Origin: JAAYTD01 sp964472015
GTDB taxonomy: Bacteria; Bacteroidota; Ignavibacteria; Kapaibacteriales; UBA2268
Direction: 5' to 3'
NCBI GenBank assembly: GCA_964472015.1
Contig: CAYYIP010000002.1
Location: 139,211 to 203,210 of the forward strand
Length of the DNA: 64,000 nt
The notes under the pieces were generated by a model that saw only the letters and a list, made by a program, of their open reading frames with translations, made no database searches and was not told the origin of the DNA. This document shows positions 1 through 9,813 of this stretch, one piece after another (positions within the stretch are counted from its first letter, which is position 1; each line of letters opens with the position of its first letter). A program made the position numbers and the translations under genes.

Positions 1-169
1 CCTCCTCTTGTACTATAAGATTTAAATAAAGTGTATTATTTTTATTTTACTATAATTAAAAAATAATTAAAAATAGTAAAAATAAATATAATTATAAATT
101 TAATATTTTGTTGCATTCTACTTATATTGTATGGATGTATATGTTTAATTAATATGTAATAAAAAACAA
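1..169. other. Leader/intergenic region upstream of S1 gene
   Basis: Non-coding AT-rich stretch before the S1 gene. It holds an inverted repeat, TTTTACTAT at about 45-53 and ATAGTAAAA at about 73-81, which could fold in the S1 mRNA leader. No clear Shine-Dalgarno sequence precedes the S1 start at 170 and no full Bacteroidetes promoter match was found. The upstream gene lies outside the window. Confidence 0.4.
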
Positions 170-2248
170 ATGGCTGAAAATTTAGCACAAGAATCTTTAG
201 AAAGTTTAGAAAAAAAAGATTCTGAAAAAAAAGAAAAAGAAGTAAATCTAAATGATTTTCTTGATAAAAAATTTAGTCAGTTAGAAATGAATGATGATAC
301 GTTTCGTTCATTAACTGATAAATCTGTAACAGTTATTAAAGAAGACGAATTAATAAAAGGAACAATCGTTCAATTTAATAAAGATGAAGTTCTAGTGGAT
401 ATTGGTTTTAAATCATATGGAGTTATTCCAAAAGGCGAACTAATAAATGCAGAATCTTATGTTCCTGGTGAAGAAATAGATGTTTTTATAGAAAAAATGG
501 AAGATATTTCAGGTAAAATATTACTTTCAAGACGTAGAGCAGACTTTATGCGAATTTGGGAAGATATTATTGCACTTAATGCAAGTCAAGAAGTTACAAA
601 AGTTAAAATTTCACGTCGTATTAAGGGAGGAATGGTTGTAGACTTACTTGGAATAGAAGCCTTTTTACCTGGTTCTCAAATTGATGTAAGACCTATTCGT
701 GATTTTGATGCTTGGGTAGGCAAAAGTATTGATGTTAAGGTTGTGAAGGTCAATCATCCTAGTGAAAATGTTGTTGTTTCTCATAAAGTTTTATTAGAAG
801 AGCACCTTGCTGAACAAAGAGAAGCTATTATGGCTAAACTTGAAAAAGGTTTAGTTCTTGAAGGTATTGTTAAAGCGATATCTGATTTTGGTGTATTTGT
901 TGATCTTGGTGGTATTGATGGATTAGTTCATATTACAGATCTTAGTTGGGGTAGAGTTTCTCATCCGTCAGAGGTTGTCGATCTTGATGTTACAGTTAAA
1001 GTTGTTGTTCTAGATTATGATGAAAATAAAAAACGTATTTCTCTTGGTATGAAGCAACTTACACCACATCCGTGGGATAATATAGGTGATAAATATGTTG
1101 CTGGTACTAAAGTTGAAGGTAAAGTTGTTAGTCTAACTGATTATGGAGCTTTTATTGAAATTGAAAAAGGTGTTGAAGGACTTATTCATATAAGTGAAAT
1201 GTCTTGGACACAGCATATAAAACATCCTTCTCAAATGGTATCTATGGGACAAACTGTTCAGGCTGTTGTACTTAATATTGATAAGACAGAAAAAAAACTT
1301 GCACTTGGTATGAAACAACTTACACCTGATCCATGGGAAGATTTAATGAAACGTTTCCCAACTGATTCAAAACACAGAGGAATTGTTAGAAATCTTACTA
1401 TATTTGGTGTATTTGTTGAACTTGAACCAGGTGTTGATGGACTTGTTCATATAAGTGATTTAAGTTGGACTAAGAAAATTAGACATCCGGGGGAATTTGT
1501 TAAGAAAGGTGATGAGCTTGATGTTGTTGTTTTAAATATAGATCCTGAATTAAGACGTATTTCTTTAGGACATAAACAATTAACAGAAAATCCTTGGAAT
1601 ACTTTTGAAGATAAATATGGTATTGGTACTGAAACAGAAGCTAAAATAGAAAGAATTATTGAAAAAGGTATAATTATTGAACTATCTGATGGAGTTGATG
1701 GGTTTGTACCGGTTTCTCAATTATCTTTTGCTCCAGTTAAGAAAATTAGTGATTATTTTAATTTAGGTGATATTCTTCCTCTAAAAGTTGTTGAATTTGA
1801 TAAAGAGGCTAAAAAAATTGTATTGTCTGTAGTTGAATGTTTGCGTGGTAAAGATCAAGATATTATTGATAAATATAATGAGCAACATCCTGTACCTAAT
1901 GCTGATAAATATTCGGCAGGTTCTGAACTACCAGAAGATGTACCTACATATAAACCGGGTGATGAAGAAATAGAAGAAGTGCTTAGACAGGAATTTTCTT
2001 ATCCAGAACCACCTGCTGATATTGTGAATTATGATGTTGAAGAAATTCCATCAAGTGAATTTTCAGAAGGTGTAGTATCTGATATAAATGAAAAGTCTGT
2101 TGAAGAAAAAAAGGTTGTTGAAGAAAAAAAGGTTGTTGAAGAAAAAAAGGTTGTTGAAGAAAAAAAGTCTGTTGAGGAAGAAAAGACCGTTGAAGAAGAA
2201 AAGACCGTTGAAGAAGAAAATTCTGCTGAAGAAGTTAAAGCAGAATAA
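170..2248 (+). CDS. rpsA: 30S ribosomal protein S1
   Basis: S1 binds mRNA on the small ribosomal subunit and helps it reach the decoding channel, especially for messages with weak Shine-Dalgarno sequences. The 692-residue product shows six consecutive S1 (OB-fold) modules starting near residues 58, 138, 225, 310, 396 and 484; modules 3-5 carry the typical GLVHISDLSW-type strand. This six-module layout matches the long bacterial S1. The C-terminus (from about residue 640) is a low-complexity acidic/lysine tail built from six-residue VEEKK-like repeats, which is not part of the S1 fold. The start at 170 gives a normal hydrophilic N-terminal extension. No Shine-Dalgarno motif is visible. A strong hairpin terminator follows at 2281. 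Confidence 0.96.
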   Translation: MAENLAQESLESLEKKDSEKKEKEVNLNDFLDKKFSQLEMNDDTFRSLTDKSVTVIKEDELIKGTIVQFNKDEVLVDIGFKSYGVIPKGELINAESYVPGEEIDVFIEKMEDISGKILLSRRRADFMRIWEDIIALNASQEVTKVKISRRIKGGMVVDLLGIEAFLPGSQIDVRPIRDFDAWVGKSIDVKVVKVNHPSENVVVSHKVLLEEHLAEQREAIMAKLEKGLVLEGIVKAISDFGVFVDLGGIDGLVHITDLSWGRVSHPSEVVDLDVTVKVVVLDYDENKKRISLGMKQLTPHPWDNIGDKYVAGTKVEGKVVSLTDYGAFIEIEKGVEGLIHISEMSWTQHIKHPSQMVSMGQTVQAVVLNIDKTEKKLALGMKQLTPDPWEDLMKRFPTDSKHRGIVRNLTIFGVFVELEPGVDGLVHISDLSWTKKIRHPGEFVKKGDELDVVVLNIDPELRRISLGHKQLTENPWNTFEDKYGIGTETEAKIERIIEKGIIIELSDGVDGFVPVSQLSFAPVKKISDYFNLGDILPLKVVEFDKEAKKIVLSVVECLRGKDQDIIDKYNEQHPVPNADKYSAGSELPEDVPTYKPGDEEIEEVLRQEFSYPEPPADIVNYDVEEIPSSEFSEGVVSDINEKSVEEKKVVEEKKVVEEKKVVEEKKSVEEEKTVEEEKTVEEENSAEEVKAE
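2096..2239 (+). repeat. Tandem 18-bp repeat in the S1 C-terminal tail
   Basis: Eight consecutive 18-base units encode SVEEKK, VVEEKK (three times), SVEEEK, TVEEEK, TVEEEN and SAEEVK. The three VVEEKK units (2114-2167) are identical in DNA (gttgttgaagaaaaaaag), as expected for recent slippage. The length is a multiple of 3, so copy-number change would keep the frame. Confidence 0.9.
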
Positions 2249-2280
2249 TCTCTTAAATACAAATATATATTAAATAATAA

Positions 2281-2315
2281 AAAAGAGTAATCTAATAATA
2301 AGATTACTCTTTTTT
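2281..2315 (+). terminator. Intrinsic terminator after S1
   Basis: Inverted repeat AAAAGAGTAATCT (2281-2293), 7-base loop, AGATTACTCTTTT (2301-2313), ending in a T run. It lies 33 bases after the S1 stop. The A/T flanks make it able to work in both directions, also for the converging broken gene. Confidence 0.88.
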
Positions 2316-2365
2316 AATTTAAATAATTAAATAAAAATATTAAATAATTATAAATATAAATTTAG

Positions 2366-4284
2366 CTATATTTTTAAATCTATTTGAAAAAGTAACATAT
2401 TTTTTGGTATAAATATATTTGTTTTTATTTCATTTTTTAATTTATAATAATTTGCAAAAGATAAATATAAATTACAGCAAGTTATAGGTATAATTTGTAT
2501 GGATAGATATGAGTTTATTCCTTGTTCAAATAGAGTTCTTATGTTTGAATAATTTTTATAATAGTTATATTGTAATATTGCAGTATTATAACTATCTGTT
2601 GAAAAATAAGCAGTTTTAGCTTGTAAAAATATATATGGCGTTATTTTATAATTCCCTTCTAAAAAAAGTCCTATTCCTAATTCATTATTAGTAATATTCT
2701 TATTATCTATTGCAATAATATCAATTTTATTTTTCAAATTAATATGTTTTGTTATTTTATAATTTAATTCTGTTGTTATTCTATATTTTTCTTGTTGATA
2801 ATATAGTTTTTTTATATTTTTATTAAATTGAGCAGTATTATTTTTTATTTGTAATTGAAAAAAAGCATTGATATTTCTAGATATATTTTTATATTTAATT
2901 TATTAAATATATCTAATCCTTTAACAATGGTATCTATTAGTGGTGTTGGCGAATAACTTTTAAAAAAATCTATATATGTATAATTTTGTAAAGTATTATC
3001 TTTTTTCCAAATAAAACCAATATATAGACCTATTTCATTAGATAAATTTGGGAATTCACCGAAATTTATTCCAAAAGGTGAATAAAATTTATCTTCATAT
3101 GATCGTATATTTAAAACAAAATCAAAATTTTTATCTTTATAAACAGAACTAATTTTAATACCTGCATTATTATTATTATCAAATGTTAATTCACCACAGA
3201 CATTAATTTTTTTTATATTATATATTGCAAAAAAGCTATTAAGAAAACCATAATTTGGATATATGTTTATTGTAGTGTTGGTATCTTTATTCTTTTTTTT
3301 ATAGTCAAAATAAGCAATATTTAATCCTAAACTATAAGAACAACTATTTAGTATTAAAGACACACCTGTAAATTGTTCGTTAAATAAATTATTTATAATA
3401 CTGTTTTCAGATAAGATTAAATCAGTGTTAAATTTATTTATATTAGAATGATTTGTATTAGAGTACCAAAGCATTGATGTTAAATTTAATTCTTTATATA
3501 AATTAAATGTGTATTGTGTAGCTATTCCTCTTAATATTAAATTATTATTTGTAGATAAAAAAGGTGATATTATATTGCTATAGTTTATTGTTGGTTCTAT
3601 AATATTACTTGATTTTACAAAATATGAATTTCCACCGCAAATATTTCCTAATCCTGTTTTTATTTCAAAATCTCCTAATAACAATTGTAGATTTCCTTCA
3701 TTATATTCTAAAAATCCTGAATAAAATTCTAGTATGTTTTTCATTCCTGCTTTTTTATTTAATGTTATTTTTGCATTATATTTTTCTTTATAGTTAAATG
3801 TATAATTGTTGTATAACAAAAAATTATCATCTGTGTTTAAATAAGGTGAATAATTTTGTATAGTTTTAGAATTTTTTGATATTCTTAATTGAAATAAGGC
3901 ATTAAAATAATTATTAGTATCAGTTTTATTTTGTGAAATTATACTACAAAGTTTTAGTATATTTAGTTATTCTTTATTAATACTAATATATTTAGTAATA
4001 GTATCTATTGTAACTATATTATTATTTATAAATAAGTTATGAATTAAATATGCATCTATATAATTTATACAAGGTATATTTAATATTTGATTTATAGAAG
4101 CAGTTTTTAAATTAATAGGATTATTTATTAAATAATCTATTTTTTCAAGTATTGAAAAAGTTCCTTCGTTATTTTGTGAAGTACTTTCTAAATAATTATA
4201 AAATTCTGTATTATATATTGTAATTTGAGAATAAATTCTTATTGGAATCGAAAAAAGTAATAATATTAATATATATTTTTTCAT
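2366..4284 (-). pseudogene. Broken helix-hairpin-helix / beta-barrel envelope protein
   Basis: Three open segments (4284-3967, 3819-2845 and 2737-2366) read as one gene of about 640 codons. The N-terminus has a signal peptide (MKKYILILLLFSIPIRIYSQ) followed by helix-hairpin-helix-like sequence (NPINLKTASINQILNIPCI), as in Bacteroidetes proteins with an N-terminal ComEA-like HhH region and a C-terminal barrel. I translated the gaps. The frame of the first segment stays open from 3966 to 2845 after a single TAA at 3967-3969, reading LNILKLCSIISQNK onwards. The third segment's frame is open from 2899 to 2366, so one frameshift (net loss of one base) lies in the A/T run near 2885-2900. TTG starts at 3819 and 2737 are therefore artefacts. 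The function is unknown. Sequencing error is an alternative to true decay. Confidence 0.8.
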
Positions 4285-4313
4285 TAATAAATTATATAGA
4301 TTATAATTATTTA

Positions 4314-4682
4314 TTATTCTTTAAATAGAAAAAATACTGCAATGATTAGAAAAGCAAACCCTATTAAGTGATTTGTTTTTAAAGTTCCAGTTTTGAAAAT
4401 AAAAATACTTATTAATGTGAATACTATAAGTGTTATACTTTCTTGAATTACTTTTAGTTGTACTAATGAAAAAGGTCCATTATTATCTATAAATCCAATA
4501 CGATTAGCAGGTATTAAGGCGCAATATTCAAAGAAAGCCAATCCCCAGCTAATTAATATAATGGAAAATGTATTAATTTTTGAAAACGTTGGTATATCTT
4601 TAAATTTCAAATGTCCATACCAGGCAAAAGTCATAAACGTATTAGAAACAAATAATAATAATATAGTATAAAAGGCACGCAT
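4314..4682 (-). CDS. DUF486 / DMT-family small membrane protein
   Basis: A 122-residue, four-helix membrane protein of the DUF486 group of the drug/metabolite transporter superfamily. The family signature is visible near the N-terminus (SNTFMTFAWYGHLKFK), followed by hydrophobic segments around residues 5-22, 38-56, 80-98 and 103-120. No substrate is known for the family. The length is typical. It lies 29 bases upstream of the broken HhH gene and 50 bases downstream of the Omp28-like gene, all on the minus strand, so co-transcription is possible. Confidence 0.85.
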   Translation of the reverse strand: MRAFYTILLLFVSNTFMTFAWYGHLKFKDIPTFSKINTFSIILISWGLAFFEYCALIPANRIGFIDNNGPFSLVQLKVIQESITLIVFTLISIFIFKTGTLKTNHLIGFAFLIIAVFFLFKE

Positions 4683-4732
4683 TTTTATTTATTTATTTAT
4701 TTATTGGTAATAATTAATAAATATATTTTATA

Positions 4733-5590
4733 CTATTTTAATTTTACTTTTTTTGCTTGTAATACTCGTCCATCTGCTTCACCATCGTATACAAAAGCTA
4801 CTATTTGTAAATTGTCTGTATTCCAATCAGAATTATCAGGTATGATATATGAATATTCTTTTGTAATTTTAGTTCCAGTGGCTATATTTATAGAACTTAA
4901 TAAATTCCCCCAAGTACCATTAAATGAGTATCTTAGTACAGCATTATGTTCATAATTCTCTACATTTTGTTCTTCTGCTTCTTTATCTATTTGCCAATAT
5001 ATTATTCCATCTTCTATTATCCATACTGATAAATAATTTTGATTACTTGCATTTTCGCTATAAATCAAATCTACTTTTACATCAATTTTTTTATCTGATA
5101 AATTTGGAGTTAAGTTTATTGCTAATGGTGCTATTTTATAAGAATTAAAGATTTCTTGTATTGCATTTACCCAATTAGAGCTACCAATAACCTTTTCATT
5201 ATTATAAGGCATACGATTAATAGTACCACAAGGGAATGTAGTTATATTGTTTACTTGACATAATTCTTCGCCGATTTCAGTTCTAAAATCATATATAAAA
5301 TTTCCTTCTTTGTCTGGTTTAGCAAAATAACCCGAATGTAATGATACAAGTACAATTCTGTCTTTATATAAGTTTACTAGAGAGTGTGCTAAACGTGCAC
5401 CTACTGGACAATTTTTACATTTAAATCCTGTATATTCTTCTAATAAAATTGTTGTAAGATTAGAATCATTTGTAGTACCGTTATTTCCAGAACTAGTTTT
5501 ATTATATGGAGCGGTTACTATGTCACAAGAATTAACAAATAAAGATAATAATAAACTTGATAGTAATAATATTTGTTTGTAATATTTCAT
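4733..5590 (-). CDS. Omp28-like outer membrane lipoprotein
   Basis: A 285-residue secreted lipoprotein. The signal peptide ends in a lipobox (FVNSC, Cys22), so the mature protein should be lipidated. The region from residue about 45 (LLEEYTGFKCKNCPVGARLA) matches the thioredoxin-like part of the Omp28 family, with a CxxC pair. Omp28 was described as an outer membrane protein of Porphyromonas; its role is not established. The second half is beta-rich and without a recognised motif. A -7-like box (CAAATATA on the plus strand, 5616-5623) lies just upstream, but I found no matching -33 element. The gene appears complete. Confidence 0.8.
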   Translation of the reverse strand: MKYYKQILLLSSLLLSLFVNSCDIVTAPYNKTSSGNNGTTNDSNLTTILLEEYTGFKCKNCPVGARLAHSLVNLYKDRIVLVSLHSGYFAKPDKEGNFIYDFRTEIGEELCQVNNITTFPCGTINRMPYNNEKVIGSSNWVNAIQEIFNSYKIAPLAINLTPNLSDKKIDVKVDLIYSENASNQNYLSVWIIEDGIIYWQIDKEAEEQNVENYEHNAVLRYSFNGTWGNLLSSINIATGTKITKEYSYIIPDNSDWNTDNLQIVAFVYDGEADGRVLQAKKVKLK

Positions 5591-5692
5591 ATTTATTCCT
5601 TTTATCTAGATTATACAAATATAAATATTTTTATTCAATTTTTTATTAAAATATTTTTTTATTTTTATTATTATTTTTAATTATAACATACT

Positions 5693-5724
5693 AAAAAAGT
5701 CCCATTAAAAATGAGACTTTTTTT
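5693..5724 (-). terminator. Intrinsic terminator of the kor-mrp operon
   Basis: On the minus strand, AAAAAAGTCTCA, a short loop, then TGGGACTTTTTT. One pair is a G-U wobble in the minus-strand RNA but a C-A mismatch in the plus-strand RNA, so it is better suited to the minus strand. It lies 26 bases after the mrp stop. Confidence 0.85.
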
Positions 5725-5749
5725 ATATATTAAATTTTAATGTATTTTA

Positions 5750-6829
5750 TTATTTTATATTAAAGTTTTTACGACGTAGTTCACTAATCATATTAGCAGT
5801 AATGTCTTTTAATACTTCTTTTTGATAGTCACCATTATCTTGTAAAACAATTGGTTTCCCTGAATCACTTGTTTCACGCATCATAATACTGAAAGGTACT
5901 TCGCCAAGTAATAATAACCCTAATTCAAAGGCTATGTTTTTTCCTCCTTCTTGTCCAAATATATAATATTTTTTGTTTGGTATATCAGGAGGTATAAAGT
6001 AACTCATATTTTCTATTACTCCTAAAATATTTATATTCATTTTTTTGAATAAATTAGCACCTCGTCTAACATCAGCCAAAGAAATTTCTTGTGGAGTTGT
6101 TACTAAAACAATACCATCAGGTTGAATTTTTTGAGAAAAAGTCAAGTGAATATCACCAGTTCCCGGTGGTAGATCAAAAATTAAATAATCTAATTCGCCC
6201 CAATCTATTTGTTCATATAACATACTGAATATATTTGATAACATTGGGCCTCTTAATGCTGCTGCATCATCACGATTTAGAACAAAACCAATTGATGCTA
6301 CTTTCACCCCATATTTTTCTACTGGATAAGCTTTAGTTTTGCCATGTTGGTCTGTCTCAGCTTCCATAAATTCGTCTTTTGCACCAAACATAATAGTTTG
6401 ACTTGGACCATATATATCACTATCTAATATACCAACTTTAGCGCCTTGTTTTGCTAATTCTGCTGCTATATTTGCAGAAATTGTTGACTTTCCAACCCCT
6501 CCTTTTCCAGAAGCTATTGCTATAACATATTTTACATTTGTTAAAAATCCGGGACGTTTTTTTAATTCGACATTATTTTCTATTTTTTCTTCTATTTTTA
6601 AATTTATAGTTTTTTGATATCCTGCATTTTTTAAGACTGTCGAAATTATTTTTTCATAATCTTGTTTAGAATATGTAATAGGTCCTGGTAATGTTAACAA
6701 TATGTTTAACATATCATTATCTATATTGATATTAGATATTGCATCTAATTCTTTTAATGATAATCCTAAATCACTATCTTTTATATTTTCTAAAAGATTT
6801 TTTATTTCATTATATTGATCCATCATCAT
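5750..6829 (-). CDS. mrp: Mrp/ApbC-type P-loop ATPase, iron-sulfur carrier
   Basis: Mrp/NBP35-family ATPases bind and hand over Fe-S clusters in the cytoplasm. The 359-residue protein has an N-terminal DUF59/MIP18-like domain (residues about 5-80), then the deviant Walker A motif SGKGGVGKST (107-116), a DSDIYGPS switch and the DLPPGTGD motif. The usual CxxC after ENMSYF is absent: here it reads YFIPPDIPNKKYYIFG, with no cysteines. This matches my recollection of Bacteroidetes members, where a PAELPE-like stretch replaces it. The gene starts 16 bases after korB, suggesting service to the Fe-S enzyme KorAB. Three consecutive ATGs make the exact start uncertain by 1-2 codons. Confidence 0.93.
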   Translation of the reverse strand: MMMDQYNEIKNLLENIKDSDLGLSLKELDAISNINIDNDMLNILLTLPGPITYSKQDYEKIISTVLKNAGYQKTINLKIEEKIENNVELKKRPGFLTNVKYVIAIASGKGGVGKSTISANIAAELAKQGAKVGILDSDIYGPSQTIMFGAKDEFMEAETDQHGKTKAYPVEKYGVKVASIGFVLNRDDAAALRGPMLSNIFSMLYEQIDWGELDYLIFDLPPGTGDIHLTFSQKIQPDGIVLVTTPQEISLADVRRGANLFKKMNINILGVIENMSYFIPPDIPNKKYYIFGQEGGKNIAFELGLLLLGEVPFSIMMRETSDSGKPIVLQDNGDYQKEVLKDITANMISELRRKNFNIK

Positions 6830-6845
6830 TTTTATTCAAAATTTA

Positions 6846-7886
6846 TTATTCTACAACCCAACTCTCATCACCAGCAAGTAAAGTCATTAAACTTGCATCT
6901 GGATTATAATATTTCGCAAGTTGTGCTTCAGATCGTTGTAAGTATGTTTCTATTGCTAGATTTAAAATTATTCCCATTGGACGTGGCATTTTAGGATCAT
7001 AACTCATATTAGCTAGTAAGAATGCCATATAAGAATCTTTATTATTATGAACTAATACATCATTAATTGAAAATGTTCCATTATTTAAATTAACAACTTT
7101 TGGTCTTGCGCCGTCCATTATAATACCTTTATCGTTATCTTTTCCAAAAACAATAGGCTTCCCATGTTCTAACCATACTGTTGTTTCTTTACGAATTTCT
7201 TTATCGCTGAAATCTTTTAACGCATTATCATTAAATATAACACAGTTTGTATATATTTCTAAAAAAGAAGTTCCATAATGGTTATGTGCCTCCATCATTA
7301 ATTCTTTTAATGAGGCTGGATCAGAAGCAATTCCACGTGCTACAAATGTTGCGCCTGCGCCTGTTGCTAAAGTAGTTGGTTCAAAAGGATCATCTATGAC
7401 ACCTAAAGGTGATGATTTTGTTTTTAATCCTAAACGTGATGTAGGTGATTGTTGTCCTTTTGTTAAACTATAAATCTCATTATTAAACATAAGAATGTTT
7501 AGATTCATATTTCTTCTACAAGCGTGAATAAAATGATTGCCGCCAATACTTAGACAATCACCATCACCAGTAATTACCCAAAGAGATAAATCTGGTCTTG
7601 CTAATCGCATTCCTGTTGCAATAGCAATTGCTCTTCCATGAATTGTATGATATCCAAATGTATCCATATAATAAGGGAAACGACTAGAACATCCAATTCC
7701 ACTTATAACAACAATTTTTTCTTTTGGAATACCCATTTCAGAAAAAGTTTTTTGCAAGGAAGCTATTATGGCATAATTACCGCATCCTGGACACCAACGT
7801 ACTTCTGCATTTGATTTAAAATCTTTCATTGTTAAATTATCTGCTGTTGTTGGATTTAATTTTAATATTTCTTCATACGTTGCCAT
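6846..7886 (-). CDS. korB: 2-oxoacid:ferredoxin oxidoreductase, beta subunit
   Basis: The beta subunit binds thiamine diphosphate and, with KorA, oxidises or reductively carboxylates a 2-oxoacid (probably 2-oxoglutarate) with ferredoxin. CPGCG (C32, C35) supplies cluster ligands, and GDGDCLSIGGNH followed by MFNNEIYSLTKGQ is the thiamine diphosphate motif. The 346-residue length is normal for the KorB type. The start lies one base after the korA stop, with an AAGGAG Shine-Dalgarno inside the last korA codons, nine bases before ATG. This implies translational coupling and balanced subunit synthesis. The specific 2-oxoacid cannot be told from sequence alone. Confidence 0.95.
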   Translation of the reverse strand: MATYEEILKLNPTTADNLTMKDFKSNAEVRWCPGCGNYAIIASLQKTFSEMGIPKEKIVVISGIGCSSRFPYYMDTFGYHTIHGRAIAIATGMRLARPDLSLWVITGDGDCLSIGGNHFIHACRRNMNLNILMFNNEIYSLTKGQQSPTSRLGLKTKSSPLGVIDDPFEPTTLATGAGATFVARGIASDPASLKELMMEAHNHYGTSFLEIYTNCVIFNDNALKDFSDKEIRKETTVWLEHGKPIVFGKDNDKGIIMDGARPKVVNLNNGTFSINDVLVHNNKDSYMAFLLANMSYDPKMPRPMGIILNLAIETYLQRSEAQLAKYYNPDASLMTLLAGDESWVVE

Positions 7887-7887
7887 T

Positions 7888-9729
7888 TTATTTTTCTCCT
7901 TGATTAAGTATTTCTAAAATTTTATTTTCTATTTCACAAGCTTTAAATGGTACACCCGTTAGCTTATTAAGTCCAATCATTTTCTTTAGGAATTTACTTT
8001 GTAAAATAAATCTTAATTGTCCATTATTTGTTTCAGGAACAAGTATATTATCAAATTTAGATATGATTTCTGCTAAATTTTTTGGAAGAGGATTTAAATA
8101 TCTTAAATGTGCAAATGAGACTTTATAATTATTATTATGTAATCTATCTATTGCTGTTTTTATAGAACCATAAGTACTTCCCCAACCTATAACTAATAAT
8201 TCACCACTATGATCTCCTTCTAATTCTATTAATGGAATATCATTAGTTATATTATCTATTTTCTTTTGTCTGATATCAGTCATTATTTGATGATTTGCAC
8301 CATCTGAAGATACAGAACTCCCATTATTTTGCTTTTCTAATCCTCCAAGTCTATGTTCCAAACCAGGTGTACCAGGAATTGCATACATACGTGCAAAAGT
8401 TTTTTCATCTCTTTTATAAGGTTGGAAACCCTCAGGATTTGTTATAAATTGTTTTGTAATGTCAGGAAGTTTATCAATGTCTGGTAATCTCCATGGTTCT
8501 GTTCCTTGTGCTAAATAACCATCTGATAATAAAATTACAGGGGTCATATATTTTGTAGCTATTCTTGCAGCTTCAATAGCCAAATCATAGCAATCATAAC
8601 ATGATTGTGCTGCTAATATTGGTAATGGCGCTTCACCATGACGTCCAAACATTGCGGTAAATAAATCTGACTGTTCCGATTTTGTTGGAATACCTGTTGA
8701 AGGTCCTGCACGTTGTACATCTACTATAATAAGAGGTATTTCAGTCATTACTGCGTATCCAATAGCTTCTATTTTTAGCGAGAAACCAGGCCCAGAAGTT
8801 GTTGTTACTGCCAAATTTCCACCTAATGATGCACCTATTGCAGAACAAATGCCTCCTATTTCATCTTCAGCTTGTAAATGACGTACTCCATATTTTTTAA
8901 ATCCTGATAAAAAGTGCAATATTTCAGTTGCAGGAGTAATAGGATATGAACCTAGAAAAAGAGGCATTTTAGATAGTTTTGATGCTGTTACTAAGCCTAA
9001 TGCAACTGCTTCATTTCCAGTAATATTTCTATATATACCTTTTGGTCTGTTCATTGGAGGTACTATAAATTGTGTATCAAAATCTTCATTTGATTTTGCA
9101 TAATTATAGCCACATTTTAAAGCTCTTATATTTGCTTCTAAAACTTCAGACTTCCCACTAAATTTACGATTTAGCCATGCTATTGATGAATCAATATCTC
9201 TATCTAAAATCCAACAAATTGCACCTAATGTAAATATATTTTTTGAACGAACTATAGATTTAGGAGATATATTTAAATCAGCTAAAACTTTTGTTAGTTC
9301 TGATTTTATGTCTACTTTTATAACTTTAAAATCTTTTAATGTATCGTTTTCTAATGGATTATCATCATATCCTGCTAGAGATAAATTTTTTTCATCAAAT
9401 CCATTAATATCAACAATAATTGTTGCTTTGGGTGCAATATTTGGGAGATTTACTTTTAATGATGATGCATTTAGTGCAATCATTAAATTTATATAATCGC
9501 CCATTATTGTTATAGGTTTAGAACCTATATGTAGTTGATATGCTGATACTCCATAAAGTGTTCCTTCTGGAGCACGTACTTCCGCTGGATAATCAGGGAA
9601 AGTATTAACATCATTACCATACTCCCCACTTAAAATAGATAACTGGGTGCCAACTAATTGCATACCATCGCCAGAGTCGCCAGCAAAACGTATGGTTAAT
9701 TCTTCCAATGTTTCTTGTTTTTTTGCCAT
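7888..9729 (-). CDS. korA: 2-oxoacid:ferredoxin oxidoreductase, fused gamma-alpha subunit
   Basis: The 613-residue protein joins the gamma domain (residues about 1-190, starting with RFAGDSGDGMQLVG, the usual motif) to the alpha pyrimidine-binding domain (from about 230, with GSYPITPATEILH and TTTSGPGFSLKIEAIGYAVM) and the C-terminal transketolase-like domain. This is the KorA form of 2-oxoglutarate:ferredoxin oxidoreductase, used in the oxidative or reductive TCA cycle. It is the first gene of korA-korB-mrp. A good Bacteroidetes-type promoter lies about 85 bases upstream. The start ATG at 9729 fits homologues. Confidence 0.95.
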   Translation of the reverse strand: MAKKQETLEELTIRFAGDSGDGMQLVGTQLSILSGEYGNDVNTFPDYPAEVRAPEGTLYGVSAYQLHIGSKPITIMGDYINLMIALNASSLKVNLPNIAPKATIIVDINGFDEKNLSLAGYDDNPLENDTLKDFKVIKVDIKSELTKVLADLNISPKSIVRSKNIFTLGAICWILDRDIDSSIAWLNRKFSGKSEVLEANIRALKCGYNYAKSNEDFDTQFIVPPMNRPKGIYRNITGNEAVALGLVTASKLSKMPLFLGSYPITPATEILHFLSGFKKYGVRHLQAEDEIGGICSAIGASLGGNLAVTTTSGPGFSLKIEAIGYAVMTEIPLIIVDVQRAGPSTGIPTKSEQSDLFTAMFGRHGEAPLPILAAQSCYDCYDLAIEAARIATKYMTPVILLSDGYLAQGTEPWRLPDIDKLPDITKQFITNPEGFQPYKRDEKTFARMYAIPGTPGLEHRLGGLEKQNNGSSVSSDGANHQIMTDIRQKKIDNITNDIPLIELEGDHSGELLVIGWGSTYGSIKTAIDRLHNNNYKVSFAHLRYLNPLPKNLAEIISKFDNILVPETNNGQLRFILQSKFLKKMIGLNKLTGVPFKACEIENKILEILNQGEK

Positions 9730-9813
9730 TTTTAAACTGAGTTTTTAAACTGTTGTATTATTTTAATTTATAAATTCGTTTTATTTTATTTTCTTTATTT
9801 AATAATAATCTTA

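Noticed and set aside
2845..3819. Separate gene with TTG start
   Set aside because: The frame is continuous with the upstream segment except for one TAA, and the protein lacks its own signal peptide; treated as part of the broken gene.
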